Below are positions 36,831-50,069 of a stretch of DNA of 64,000 bases, one piece after another. Every line of letters begins with the position of its first letter. The stretch's first letter is position 1. Under the pieces are notes generated by a model that saw only the letters and a list, made by a program, of their open reading frames with translations, did no database searches and was not told the origin of the DNA. The DNA is from Aquilaria yunnanensis (lineage: Eukaryota; Streptophyta; Magnoliopsida; Malvales; Thymelaeaceae). Position numbers and translations under genes: made by a program. The stretch is taken from NCBI GenBank assembly GCA_039654915.1, contig CM077596.1:69007751-69071750 (forward strand), given 5' to 3'.

Positions 36831-39005
36831 GCTAAAATTGTTATTACCTCCATCTCAAGTTCTTTATATCATTTTAGTTTTTCAAATTAAGTTTGACATA
36901 AATTTATTTATATTAATATTTTTAAAATTTTAAAGTTATGTTTAAAATGTATAAGTTTTGTAGTTTTAGAATATTATTTTTTAAAAATTTTTTAGAAAAT
37001 ATTAAGATAAATAAAGTTAAGTTAAACTTAAGGCAAAAAACTTGGGATGTATAAAAGAATGGCTGGATACAAAATTGAATTATATATAGGACCTACCCTA
37101 ATTGAATGTGTTTCTAACTCACATGGCACATTTTTTACTATGAGAAAATTTTGTAAAAATGTTAACACATCTAGCATTATGCTATGCATGGTAGAAATCA
37201 CGTGCCTCACTCTATCTCATCATCCCTTACATGTCCCAAATATTATAACTATATTCTAAAAGCCGTGAGTTTTGCACATAAACAGTGCCAAACATTGCTC
37301 ATCAACAGTGTTAATGCCTTTGTTTTTTTTTTCGCTTTTGCTTTTTCGTTAGATATGATTGATTTGGCCCTCTTCTTTCAAGGAAATCATATCCCGGGGG
37401 CCTATGTTGTAATTTTGGGAGTGTTTGCCTATTTTACTTTTTCTTATAGTTAAATTGCGATTTCAGTCTTTGAATTTCTTTACTTTCTCATTTCAGTCAC
37501 TAATTTCGACCCATGTTACATTTTAGTCCCAAACTTAATAAATAATAACTACTTAACTATATTTTTTCTATGTGCTCTTTCGGTCTTAAATTTTTTTGTT
37601 GTTGTTTTTTTTATATACTATCTTCTAGAGCAAAACAATGGTCACCATCAATTATTAAATTTTAATATCTAAAGCTTTTCCATTTCATCTCTTAGTCCCT
37701 GAATTTTTTGGCCAATTTTTTCTTTTTCTTTTAATCTTTATGAGTTGAGTTTTGTAGAATGAGTTATTTAATTAAAAGATTATATGGTTTAATAAAGTAA
37801 TTTTTTCCATAACTACTAAAATTAAAAGCAAATTTTTCTAAATAAAATTTTCATCAATATTAAATATTGGAATTTGAATTGATAAAAGGTGAAATTTTTT
37901 AGTGAATTCTTCTTTAGTGACACAAAAAATATTCATCATTTCAAGGCATGTACATGTGTTATGTTTCAAACATAATTAATCATCTGAATGATAAGAACAT
38001 GATATAAAGAACACCCAACTTAAAATTAAAATAAATTAAAATTTTAATTTACTAGCAAAATTTTATGGCTAAATTTTTTCATTATTTATTTCTGATATTT
38101 ATTTTAAGGAAAATTTTAAGAAAAAAAATACATGCTACAAAGTACGGGTAAAAAATAACCTCCTTCAACTACTATATATTAAAAGGTGTAGGCCAAATTA
38201 TTGTTTATGAATAGTAACGCCCCCCTTTTTTTTTGCTTTCTTTTTTTATGCTTTTTCTTATTTTATGGTCAAACTTTTATTCGAGTCGCTAGGTATGTTA
38301 TTTATGACCTTTTGATCCCTAAACTTCTCCATTTGATAATTTGGTCATCCGCTTGATTTGCCATTGTAGAGATGTCAATAGATCAAGTTTGAATTGAGTT
38401 TAGCTAGCCCAAACCCTTACCATGAGTAATCAAGTTCAAATAATATTGGTCCTGCGAGTATGCAGGCATAACTTGCAAACCCATTTAAAACATATGTTTA
38501 ACTTTTTTAGATTTCCTTTTCTTATATTTTATGTATATTTTCAAAATAATGTATATGCGTACAGCTAATAATAACTAAAAAATCACAAACTAAAGTAAGA
38601 TATGGTAAATTATGTTATTATAATTTTATTTTTGAAATAAAATCATATTTAACTGGAAAGCCAACTACTAGATAGAAGAGTTTGGGAACTAAAGGGCAAA
38701 AATAATATGCTCATGAGTTGGATGAACAAATTGACAATCATAAAAGAAAAAAAAAAGCTTAAAAACAAACTTTGAACATGAAACTCTTACTCGGTGCAAT
38801 GCATTGGGCTCTCAAACCTTGTAACTCATCAAATCACACAATGTGTTACTCCATTAGCAATTTTTTTTGAACCAGTTACCTTTCACAAAGTTCTAGATAA
38901 CTTTCTTTCCTTTAGCATATTTTCAAATTTTACCATTTAAAAATAATCATTGTCTATCATACATTAGTTATTCAAAGGGAAATCAGGAAATTCAATAACA
39001 AATAA
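36831..39005. other. AT-rich intergenic DNA
   Basis: No gene is supported. A worn inverted-repeat piece with 'ACCTCCATCTCAAG' and 'CTTGGGATG' ends at about 36847-37050 may be an old Stowaway. At 38172 the phrase ACTATATATTAAAAGG resembles Helitron 5' ends, but no CTRR end with hairpin was found. Confidence 0.4.
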
Positions 39006-39014
39006 CTATTAATT

Positions 39015-39882
39015 GGCAAAAATAACAAATAAACCACTAATTTTTTCAAGCTAGCTTGAATTTCCCACTAATGTTTTTTTTTTTTCCAAACGAACAATTA
39101 ACATTTCTAAGGTGGCTCAAATCACTATTATTGTAATGTTGACCGTTAGGTCTAATGAAATCTCATTGTAAAATGTCAAGCTTAGTCCATATATTTTTTC
39201 TTTCTACTCTCAACACCTTTAAAGTTTGTGGGTCTAATATTTCAATCATCATCTCCACTTTGTTCTCCCACTACCTCTCTACCGAAGCCGATAAGCTCAT
39301 TTTTCAGGCCATCGTAGCCATAATCACAATGTTCACCCATAATTCCTCATTCTTCATCAGCAGTAACGTCACTTATGGGTTCATATTTTGCTTTACTACC
39401 ACCACAATCACAGCCTTCACAACCTTTCATTAGTCACAATCTTTGATTCTTCTCTTCCATTCACAGTGATGCCAATTGTGCGACACTCATGGTGGACAAT
39501 TATAAGCAGTAGTGAGGGACTTCAGTGGCGATGAGATTGGTGAGGCGGAGGAGGATGCGGCTTGCGAACTCAAGCTCTTCTTCCATTCGGTATAACAGTG
39601 ACGCAAGGGAGGCTTTTGCAAGATCTTGTGGGGGCTAGACGACAGTGGCTTATTTTTATTATTTTAAACCAAGTGGATCTATTTTGTCAAATTCAAAAAG
39701 ACAATGGTGCAGTTTTTTAATATTTCAAAGATGAGTGAATGAATTGGGCTATTTGGATAATGTTAATAATTTACTTGGCTATTTTGAATAACATTAGTAA
39801 TTTTTTTGAATGAAAAAAATATATATTAGTGGCCAATTCAAGCTGTTCCAAAAAAATTAGTGGTTTATTTATCATTTTTGCT
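39015..39882. mobile_element. Mutator-like element, 868 bp, perfect 9-bp target duplication
   Basis: CTATTAATT flanks it on both sides (39006-39014 and 39883-39891), the 9-bp duplication typical of MULEs. The terminal inverted repeats are about 130 bp: the left end GGCAAAAATAACAAATAAAC pairs with AGCAAAAATGATAAATAAAC from the right end read in reverse complement. The interior at 39160-39650 is GC-richer than the ends and looks gene-like in composition (a Pack-MULE pattern), but I recognise no parent gene. No transposase is encoded. Confidence 0.9.
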
Positions 39883-39891
39883 CTATTAATT

Positions 39892-41790
39892 TAAGAAAAC
39901 AACTTATCTTTACAAAACACTCAAAAGAAAAATGGCTCAGAAATATTAAGACTAGGGAAGTGTTTTGAACTATTGTGTGATCTAAGTTATATACAACGAA
40001 GATGGAAAGTGGAATAGCTAGGGTAATTGATCTGAACCCATAAACATAATGATGAGAATAGTGTTATCAAAACCTGACTCACCTGACTTATTGAACCAGT
40101 ACAACCACAACTTAGGTTGCATAGTAGGATGAGTAGTACCCTTAAACCTGCTTAGGTTTAAGCCTGATCAAACCCCAAAAGACTTGGTGACTTGTTTGAC
40201 TAAGACCAAATTTATGCGGGTTTGACACTCTTTTTCCTAGCACATGGGATTGGCAACTCTTGGCTCAATTGTTTTGAATTGATGTTTTACTATTTGACCT
40301 GAAATTACAAAGTTCAAAAAACAAGAAACAAAAAATGCCATGGTTGTGACTATATTGATGCTCTTATTTGTGCATGCTTTTGGAATATTTGAGATTTTAA
40401 TTTTAAAATCTCAATGATTGGCTATGCATGCATTGAAACTAAATGTTATTTTATTATCAAATATAAAATAGTAAAATGTCATTATATGGCTTATATATGA
40501 AAAAAAATATGCAAATAAGTTATATTTTGAACGTCAGCAGCAGGGCATGCTTGGCACGGTTGTAGGATATATGCTTCTATATTAAGACCAATGTAATTTG
40601 TGGTTAGCCAAACCGGTTAAACCAGTTGGCTCATCACCTGACCACTACTTCTAGTTAGCCTCCAAGCCGAGTTTGACAAAGTTGCATGAGGAGCATAATG
40701 GAAGGAGATAGTGAGTGGCGGGGCAATGTGCACGGTGAGTTGGTTGGGGAATGATTCGACTTTGGAAAAGAAGCGAAGAAAAGAAGGAACCCATTTCGGA
40801 AGCACATGCGCCCACTTGGATCTTGAAGCTCGCAATTTCAATAGTAATATTAATTATTCTGTAATGATCATATATATATATATATATATATATATGGCAA
40901 ATAATGAAGAGATTTTGGGGGCACCACACAAGAATCGAAGATGATAATGCAGAAGAGATAGAAGTTGGGGTCTGTCCCCTTGGCGGTGGTAGCGATTCGT
41001 AGTGCCAACGGGAAGCCAACATGCAGGCATGGCTCACCCAACACAACATATCTGTACGTTCCCACTCACCAGACATATATACATGTCTTGCTTTTCTAAT
41101 TTCTGCTACTCATTACCGAGCTAGCATGCATAGTTATGGGCTTCGCGTTCCCATAACTCATTCTTTGTAACTATTTTTAACTTTTCATATTCTTCGTTTC
41201 CCAAAACTCATTATTTTTACTATTCACAACAATTAATTCATATTTTTTTCTTTTAAAATTTCTTATAGGAATATAAACCTTTTCTTTGAAAATAATATTT
41301 TAAAAACTCTAGTTTATAAATATAATTTTTTAAATTTTTTTACAATGAAATTTATGTAAACATATTTAAGTCAAATTTTAATAAAAATAAAATAAAATGG
41401 CCAATGTCTGCAAAACGGGGAGTATACATTTTTTTCCCTTAAGGGGAGCTGACTAGCTGAGAATCCCCATGTACTATATATCAACACTTTCGTTCTCATG
41501 TTCCCTTTTTTTTTTTTTTTAATATATCAACATTTCTCTTGCTAGCTAAAAGCAGAATTATAATTAATTAGGGTTACTACCACTAACTAAACTCTCCTAA
41601 ATAACACTAGTCTGTGTATAGTTTAAAATTTTCTGCACCCAAACAGACACACTTATCTGTCATCTTCGTGCTTCCTTTATCGCCCTGTTCAACATTACAT
41701 GAGAAGAAATTAACTGTTTCGCAAAGAGACAGACAGAAAAAAAAAAAAAAACTATCAAGCAGTTAATTGACAATTCTAAATCTATTGGCC
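39892..41790. other. AT-rich intergenic DNA with (AT)n microsatellite
   Basis: A (TA)n run of about 27 bp lies at 40869-40896. A worn Stowaway-like piece may lie at 41150-41425 (CGTTTCCCAAAACTCATT and 'AACGGGGAGTA' ends). No gene is supported; a GC-richer patch at 40680-41070 has no recognised product. Confidence 0.45.
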
Positions 41791-41803
41791 AACATTTACG
41801 TGA

Positions 41804-42074
41804 GCCGGCCAATATTTTACCTTGTGCTAAGATAGAGTTGGTTATGGTTGTTATCAAAAGATCAGGGGGAGTTTTTGTGTCTTCTGTTCCTTGGGTCTAA
41901 GGGTGGCATTATTTCGTTTTTTGGGCTAAAGCTATTTCGGGTTCATTAATTTGTTGGATTTGGAGTGTTAGGATTAGGATGCTTAAATCTTTGTTTGTTC
42001 CTTCATCTTCTCATTTAAGATGAAGCTTGTGCCTTTTGTTTTCTATAATAAATTTCTCTTCGGAAAAAAAAAAA
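41804..42074 (+). mobile_element. 5'-truncated LINE tail with poly-A and perfect 13-bp target duplication
   Basis: AACATTTACGTGA occurs at 41791-41803 and 42075-42087, directly outside a 271-bp insert ending in a run of about 13 A. The last 150 bases (GTTTGTTCCTTCATC, TTTTCTATAATAAATTTC) read like plant L1-type LINE 3' UTRs. It has no tRNA-like boxes, so a truncated LINE is preferred over a SINE. The perfect duplication makes it fairly recent. Confidence 0.85.
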
Positions 42075-42087
42075 AACATTTACGTGA

Positions 42088-43116
42088 CAATTATTGGCAG
42101 ATTTCTTTTTGCGGCACTTCACTACTTCAGTAAAAATTACGTAACAATTTTACAAAATAACAGAGAAAATGCAAAGTGTATGTAATTTGGAGTTAGTAAT
42201 TACAGCACTTCAATAAAAATTACTTTGTACCTAAAGTTTCAAAATCTATAACTACCCCATGTTTTTTTCAGCACTAGTATAAAGAAATATTATTTTATAT
42301 TTATAAAAATAAAATAATGATAATTTAATAATTCATTTGTTATAAAAAAATACTATAAAATAGCTATCAGATTGTCTTGTATTTGCAAGAGAAGAAAAAA
42401 TTAATAATTTAAATTTTCATAAATCATAAACACTTTTATTTTGTATATAGTTTAAATTACTAGCTAGAAGATTGCTATATAATATAGAAATTAGACTATG
42501 AGTTTAAAGTTAGAGAAAAAAAAAATATGGGATATTTAATGTACATTTTGAACCTCATGCATGGCAAGTGTAGCTTCAATTACGTTGTATTAGGATAGAA
42601 TAATTTTAAATGAAAATTCATTTTACATTGACATTTTAAAATTCTGGGAGTAAAATTCTTTTGTTTGGATATTTTTAAGAAAAGAATTTGAAAATATCAA
42701 GGAATTTAAAAATGGAAATTCATGGGTTAAAATTCCAATTTGAAACCCTGCAAAATACGTCGGTTTCTAAAATTCTCGCTATAATTTTTTATTTGTTCAT
42801 GTCTCCATCTCATTGGATTTTTTTTTCAACCCGCCGCTCTTCCAATCTCTTGTTCATAATTTATGCTTTAGACTTCTTTGAAAGTAAAGTTTCAATAAAT
42901 TGATGATTTTGGTGAATAAACACTTTGTGTAAGAATAATGCATAACAATGCATTATTTCTTTTTAAATGCACAATAGCTAATAAATAATAAAGAAATGCA
43001 TAATAATATGTCAAAATTAATGTAAAATGAACTCGATCAATAGCTATAGAATTGTTGGAAGTGGGTAGCAAAATAGAAATCTGAACATGGTTGATGCGGT
43101 TCTACCAGAATGGCTA
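42088..43116. other. AT-rich intergenic DNA
   Basis: No gene, no clear repeat ends. Confidence 0.5.
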
Positions 43117-43263
43117 AGGCCGTTTAATGTTAGAGTTAGCAATTAACATTAGAATTTAAAAGAACTACCCAATAGTAATTTTTAGCTTCAATTATTTTAG
43201 CAATATCATTAAATAAATTATCTAAAGCCCTAATAGTAATCACAAAAGTTATTTTAAATAAAG
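43117..43263. mobile_element. Worn inverted copy of the 34948 MITE family
   Basis: Read in reverse complement, this segment follows the interior of 34948-35106 closely (AATAACTTTTGTGATTACTA, then TTTAGATAATTTATTTAATG, then GAAGCTAAAAA). The terminal GGCCCTGTTTGG has decayed to forms such as AAGGCCGTTTAATG. Target duplication not visible. Confidence 0.6.
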
Positions 43264-44739
43264 CTTAAATATTATTACTCTAGTTGCTTTTGAATTAAAA
43301 AACAAAAAAAGAAAGAGAAAAGTCCAGTATCATTGATAGGAATGTTTAAGAACGGACAAGAGGGCTGGAATTCGTACTTCGCAAAACTTTAACGTCTACG
43401 AACAATGGAAATCACATCGTCGAATGATTCATTAATTATGCTTAACACGACGGAAAGGATATAATTAATAAACAATAACCACAATAAGTGATACTGGTTT
43501 CCATTTTATGAGGAATAAATACAATATTCTTCCTTTTTTTTGGACATAACAACATAAAAACCCTTTAAAAAAATATATGGATAATAAATAAGTAAGCGCA
43601 AATTTTTGTATTCTCTCTTTGAACGTACATCACCATTTAATCTCTCTCTTTTTGTAAAAAGAAATATTATTGTATAAACTCATTTTTATTGATTAAAAAT
43701 TCATTAAACACTCATTATTTGAAAATTTATTGATTTTTTTTGTCTAAGGTCAATATCATTTAGAAGTTCACACCTTATCTACCTAGCAATCATTAAATAA
43801 AAAATTGTTATCACAATTTTTTACCTGAACCAACTTAAAAAACAAGTTTATTAAAAAATACTTATTTTTCAAGAAAATTTAAAATAAATTTTTAACTTTT
43901 CAAATTATAGAATTCTAATTAGTATATAAATTAAGTGAGAATTAACAAAAATAAAAATAATATGTTAAACAAACATGCTATAATCTCTTGTACGCAGCAT
44001 TTTCATATAGGCACAAGGCAGAGAGCGCCTTCTTGCTTCAAGCAACGCCAAATACAGGGACATCCATTACTATGGTCTGTGGGTAGGTAGGTGCCCTCAA
44101 TCATACAAACTTTAGCCAAGTAATTTTTCCCCACGCCCCTTCCCCTCTTTCTATTTTTTTTTTTTTTGGGTCACTTCATGCTCATAACTTTTCATGTCTA
44201 GTCACATCTTTGCTTTGGTCTTAATGCGTATAAGAAAGAAGCAATATTCTAGTCAACTAGGCTGAATAATGAGGACACCAGGTTGCCTCTCGGCTCCCAG
44301 TTCCCTGAGGTCCTAGGTGCACTATCCATATCTTGCTTCCCCTATAAATATACTAATGCCACAATAAAAAGGCATGTAATGCTTTTCTTGCTAATTTTGG
44401 TAGGAGTAATGTTATATGTATTGAGATTTTATTTAAAGAATTATTTCATACCCACTCATGTCATTTGGGCTTCAGTCTTCCCCCATTATATCCACTATTG
44501 TTGCCATCACTGGCCACACCATCGCCTTTTGTACATGAGCGAGATGGATATCGGGCTCAAGATCCTAAACTGGTTCATGTCTCTGATTTGGGTTATTTCT
44601 TCACCTCGCGGTGAATCAATAATTTTGAGAAAATGATTTTTATTTTGGCCTAACTCTATGATTAGATGAGATGCAAAGCAATAATGAAAGCAACAAAAGA
44701 TCACATCAAAGGAATTGCTAGAGAGATGGATTGCTAATG
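43264..44739. other. AT-rich intergenic DNA
   Basis: No gene is supported. An open frame at 44283-44636 (117 codons) has no recognised domain and lies in AT-rich, repeat-like DNA, so it is treated as chance. Confidence 0.45.
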
Positions 44740-45060
44740 CTCCTTACAATAACACGCAGAAAACGCTATGAGCAATGGTCAAGCTATTGGTGGAACTTGT
44801 CATGAAAGGATGACAAGGACAATGATAAAATTGATAGATTAAAAAACTTAGTTGGGCTAGGGTTTTAGATAAAGAAAGCCTTGAGAACTTAGACTTTTCC
44901 CATGTTTTCACATTTGTTACATAACCAATTTTAATAGCGTGTGGCAAAATTACACCTAACAAATAAAGTTGATGCCAATTTTGTCTAGAAAAACATTGGT
45001 TGCAAAATTGCCTGATCGACTAAACATTAGTGTCAATTTTGCCATTTCTACATTTACTTA
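44740..45060. mobile_element. Fragment related to the Mutator-like element at 57163-58040
   Basis: The order of blocks (a gene-like stretch near 44800-44900, then GTGGCAAAATTACACC, GATGCCAATTTTG, GCAAAATTGCCTGATCGAC, AACATTAGTGTCAATTTTG) follows the right half of 57163-58040. A matching left half was not found, so this is a partial or broken copy. Confidence 0.5.
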
Positions 45061-45089
45061 TTTTTACAGTTATACATGTATTTACCATT

Positions 45090-46070
45090 CATTACAATAG
45101 AGCTGACAATATCGATCATCCTTGGTGATTGTTTTTGTGGTCACCACCAAAATAGTCATAAAAAAGCTGCTGAAGGCCTAGGATGTCTGTCTGACCCACC
45201 ATTTTTTTTAGTCACTAGAATGGTTACTTAAATGATGGCCAAAATGATTGCTAAATGTGTCCTTAAGCTTTGGGGTGATCTTATAACCATTGACTTTAGT
45301 TGGCCGCCATAACTTTCTCTAAGATGGTTACCCTTATCGACCATTTTAATCACTGTCTTTTATGGCCACCAAAATTTGGTAGATAAATCAATTACTAATT
45401 TAGAAAAGGTAGCCAGAATGGTCATTCTCATTTATCGATGCTTGCAATTCATATCAACCCACTTTACAATTTGAGCCATAGATCTAAACAAATAACCAGT
45501 TTACCTTGGTGAAAAGCCTTTCAATTCTTTTATAAAAATCTTCTTGAATCTTCCTTTTAGAAAAGGTAGATAGGATGGTCATTCTCATCAATCCATATCC
45601 CATATTACAATTTGAGTCATAAATCTAAAAAAATTAATAGCTTATCTTGGTGAAAAGCTTTTCAATTCTTCTATAAAAAATCTTCTTTAATCTTTTTTGT
45701 CATCTATCTCTTTTACCTCATTAATCATCTCCATTGTCTCCTTTACACCCAATTCCTAATGATCTACCCAATATTTTCCTCTTCACTTCTACACAAATTG
45801 GCAATAATCTCTCTGATCTATTCTTCTATCATGGTCATTGTTGTCCCAAAATACACGTAAATAGGATTTTTCTGCTCATCACTGCTTGCTAACAGCTGTG
45901 AGACGGTTGTCATCTAGAAATCGTCTTTTATGGGTACCAAGTCGATTACTAACCCTTAGGGACCATGGTTTTGGTGACTGACCGATGAACAATTTTTTTG
46001 TTACCAAAGAGAAATTGTAACCATCTAGCCACCAAATCACCGGCTAGTATTCCACTTGTATGTTATAGTG
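45090..46070. mobile_element. CACTA-like element, 981 bp
   Basis: Left end CATTACAATAG and right end TGTTATAGTG (CACTATAACA in reverse) resemble the ends of the element at 10542. Subterminal copies of GGTCACCA, TTGGTGAC and GGCCACCAAA occur near both ends in both orientations. Length matches the 927-bp element. The 3-bp flanks differ (ATT versus AAT), so it may have decayed or the ends be a few bases off. Inside, about 45405-45555 is duplicated at 45558-45700 (shared AATGGTCATTCTCAT-like and TTGGTGAAAAGC phrases). Confidence 0.6.
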
Positions 46071-47640
46071 AATTTTTTCATAAGAGGTGGAAACAGTAGA
46101 GGTCAATGGGTGTCTCTAACTCCACTCTAATATTAATAAATACTCCTTCCATTCTATAAATCATAAACTATTTCTCTGCACGCAAATATTGCAATGTATG
46201 TAGTATCTTTTTATTTTAGTCATGAAACTAAATTTTAAAAAAATTCTTTTTATTTTTTTTTTTGTGTAGTGATAGTTTAAATAAAATTTTAAAAATAAAA
46301 AATATTCCTTTTTAAATTTGTGTAATCAAATTTTGAAAAATTATTAAAAAATTTCTTTTATAGTTTTTGTGTAGTGATGATGAGAATTTAAATGAGGGTA
46401 GTAAGAAAATTTATATGTAAAAACAAAATAAATGGTTAAACATTTTCTGGATATTTCAAAAAGAAAATTAGCTAATTTTTTTAGGAATGAGGAAATGATT
46501 AGGTGCATTCTAAAAAGAGCAAGGGAATCTTTTTATACTAGTGCAACCATTTACACTGTTTACTCGCTTTAATAATTTCATATAGAATCAAAATTATAAT
46601 AAACAAATAGTTAAATTTAAAATATTATTCATCTAGAATATACATGTCAAATTGTCGATCAGTTAATAATTTCATATATTTTTTTTCCTAATAAACACAT
46701 TTTTAGTAATAAATTTCAAATGTTAAATATTTTACACAATAAATTATAAAAACTTATAAACTGAATAGAGTTAAATTATTTTGTATATGATTTTCATGAT
46801 TGAAATATTCAATATAATAATTAGAATTAAAATGTTATTCATCTAGAATCTGGATCGTACATGCCAATTTTTGGATTACTAAAAAAAATTTAACAATTTT
46901 TTTTTCTAATGATAGCCATTTTTCTTAATAAAATATAAAGTTCAAATTTTATAGAATACATTATAAGAATTAACAAATTGAATCAAGTTAAAAATTATTG
47001 CATATGATCTTCATGATTGGAATATTCAATTTGCAGTTACATTGATTATGTTGGTAACAAATAAAGAACTATCAAATGACGACAAAGGTGTAAGCAGTTA
47101 CACTGGTGTAAATGGATCTTTGCTCTAATTTATACTCAAAAAGATTTTTTTTTTTTTTTGTAGTTTGTTGATGGATCTAGTGTGCAAGATAAACCACAAT
47201 TAAAACCAAATAGAATTGCACAATTGTTAAAAATAGGATATAAAATCAACTTGGAAGCAAAGAGGAAAGTAGCTGTTAATGATGCTTAAAAATAACATAG
47301 ATATTAATAGTCTCACAGTAGTCAACATGACAATAATAAAGAATGACACCCATGGGTGAAGCCAGAGTTTAATAAATGATTTCGCACTCCATACAAACTA
47401 GGCACCTCAGAAGTTAGCTAATTGCAACCGAAGTCATCTGGGTTTCACATAACAAATCTCTTCACCCTTTAGGTTTAGTATAATTCACTCTTATCTTTAC
47501 TCTTGTAGTAAAATGTAATAGATTATGTTTACCAAAAAAATAAATAGTACTAACCTAACATAGTTTTACACCAAATAATTAATTGCAATAATCAAATAAT
47601 GAAATATGGTGCAGCTTAGATGGGCCTGGCTGATACCCAC
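46071..47640. other. AT-rich intergenic DNA
   Basis: Long AT-rich stretches with internal similarity: 46560-46860 and 46860-47110 share 'ATTCATCTAGAAT' and 'TTTCATGATTG(A/G)AATATTCAAT' blocks. No gene is supported. Confidence 0.45.
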
Positions 47641-48270
47641 CTATCAGAGGATCATCTTGCAAATCCTTTAGTAGGGTAGAGGAAAGAGGCCCTCAAAGTT
47701 CTTGTTGATGGCAATAGACTCTAGCCATGCTATCAATCCCTTGTACTCATTCTATCCCTCTGAACCCTCAAACATGGGGCATTTGTACATATCTTGGGGC
47801 GGGAGATTAGTCCATTGACAAAAAAAAAAAAACTACCATTAAGGGCTATTAAGGGTGAAGAATAAGCGATCCTTCCATAGTTCCCAGGAATCCTTACGGG
47901 TAGTAAAAGTAACAAATTTATTGCCCTGTATGAGACAAGGGTAATATGAAAAAAAAAATTGAGCCCTTATTCAAGGTAAAGGTATAAAATTGAAGAAAAA
48001 CATCAATTAGGGTTTGGTCTTTTTGAGGTTGGAGCAGATAATAAGGAATTTAGGTGGCTGAATGAGTTGGGGGCAAGCTAGGAGTTATAAATGTGATAGA
48101 ATTTACAAAAATTGGTTGATCAGAGGGTGGAAAGAGAAATTGAGCCCGGTTTAGAGTTGGGCAACAAAGATGGTGAGGTTGTCCTTGGTGGCATCAAGCA
48201 ATTCATCATCCATACTCTTAATCATTGACCAGATGTTGGTGGGCCATCATCACAATCGAAAAGCAATCTT
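47641..48270 (-). pseudogene. Possible decayed retrotransposon gag stretch
   Basis: Read on the minus strand, fragments such as SMDDELLDATKDNLTIFVAQ (near 48150-48210) and PMFEGSEG...GLIAWLES (near 47700-47775) have the order and flavour of the start of Ty3-type gag (a short N-terminal helix, then a PxFEG motif followed by a Trp-containing helix). Stops and frameshifts break it. No protease, reverse transcriptase or LTR pair is seen, so this is a weak call. Confidence 0.3.
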
Positions 48271-50069
48271 CAGCCTTAATGATTCTTTTATCATAAGGGC
48301 AATTTTTTTTTCCCTTTAGCTCTCATAGATTGGGGGAGAACAACACATTCTTCTTTTTCCCTTTGGTATGGGACTCCATAATGACAGTAAAGTAAGTGGC
48401 CACAACAACCTTTTCCTAATTCATATTTGCGAGGCACGATATAAGATTACAGAAGAAAACAAAAGTAAGAGTGGCAACTAGATATGGTGGAGAGAATGAG
48501 GGAGGAAAAATAAAAATTTAAATAAATTAAATGATACAAAATATACCTTTGATTTGAAGTTGTGGAGAAGATGATGATGAGAATCCTACATATGCGAGCA
48601 CCAAAATAGTAGTTGGAAATGAGTAGACAATAGGATAACAGAGAGCAAAAAGCAAGATGAAGTAATAATTTTTGCAACATGGAAGTAAGGGAAACAGTAA
48701 AAAGATGGAGGGAGAAAACCACAACTTTGTAACGCCAGAAGGTTTTCTTCATCTCCGGTCTTGAAAATTGTTGCCATTATATCCATCTATGCAAGCCAAC
48801 AAGAACATAGCACGTGACCTTTGATCTCTACAAATGTTGCATGCCATCAAATCACACCTAACACATTTTAATTAAGCATCATTTCAAATTTCATCTTGCC
48901 GTTAGAGTAGGACAAATGTCTAATCAAAATGCCAACAGGACTTTCATGTTACCTAAGAGCCGTAATCTCACCTCCCTGATATCTAAGAAGCATTGTTTTG
49001 CCTATTATTCTCCAAATGGGGCATTGTTACCCTTTCATTCTTTAGGAGCCACCTATTACAATGAACACTTCATTATAAGGGAGGCATTATTCTATGCCAA
49101 TAAGCGTAACAAAAATGCACCTTTATCCTAGATTTTTTAAAAGAGGACATATTAAAACTATATAGGGGCTTAAGGCCCAATACTGAGGCCCGAATAGCCC
49201 AGATGATCTAGTAGGGCATGACTCACCACTTATGTGGCCTAGTAAGCTGACATCTAAGTTGAAAAGGAATAACACTCGTATATGGAAAGGAAATCCAACA
49301 CTAATGAGACTCTATGGCACAAACAGATCTGTTTTAGCTTTATTAAAGGGACTCACATAGCACTCCAAAGTATGTTTTAAAATCCTATTATTTATAACTT
49401 TCTCACCACTTATGAGAGCCAACCTTAATCATTCGAGGGTTCCTCACAGGTATAGTCTGGGGCTATGAGATTGTCTTTAAGCACAAGTTCCTAGGTTTAC
49501 ATCATACTTGTATTAGTAACTTGAAGGTTCATTTGCCTGACTTGGTTAATAGGGTCCCTATTTTGCTATCAATACTTAAGCAAAACACATATCACACATT
49601 ATATCCAAGTTAAACTAAATAACATTTAACACCTAAATAGTAAACTTACAACACTTAAATCACACCGATTTACTCGTAAGAATGACATACAAACACATTC
49701 TAAGAATAATGGTAAGTCCATCAATACGGTATTAGGGTCCAAGCTTAATTATTATATTATACAGTTATGTTTAATTAGATGCATTAATGAATATTTGTCC
49801 ACCATATATAATCCACCAACTATCCCAAAAATTGACAAAACTTCTCGAAGACAAACATCCGCTTTACTCTTAGCACTCACCATCACCGTTACCTCCTACC
49901 ATATGTTCCTCTTATTCCACCTGTAGTAGACTTTAGATCAGGAATTCTCCAATCACTCGTCACATTCAAATCAAAACTTATCTACTGATCGGTACCTTTA
50001 AATCATCTTATCATCATTCGTCCCTAAATCATGTCATCGTTACTTGCCTCTAGATCATGTTATTATTGA
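48271..50069. other. Unclassified repeat-derived DNA
   Basis: Bases 49150-49560 (GAGCCAACCTTAATCATTCG, GGGTTCCTCACAGG) resemble the 3' part of plant LTRs, but no ends or target duplication are seen. No gene is supported. Confidence 0.35.

Noticed and set aside
36841..37050. Stowaway-like element
   Set aside because: Terminal match is too weak and no TA duplication is clear; mentioned only in the intergenic entry.
38165..38240. Helitron-like 5' end (ACTATATATTAAAAGG)
   Set aside because: No CTRR 3' end with a hairpin was found at a plausible distance.
44283..44636. 117-codon open frame
   Set aside because: No domain recognised and no splice or codon pattern; surrounded by transposon fragments.
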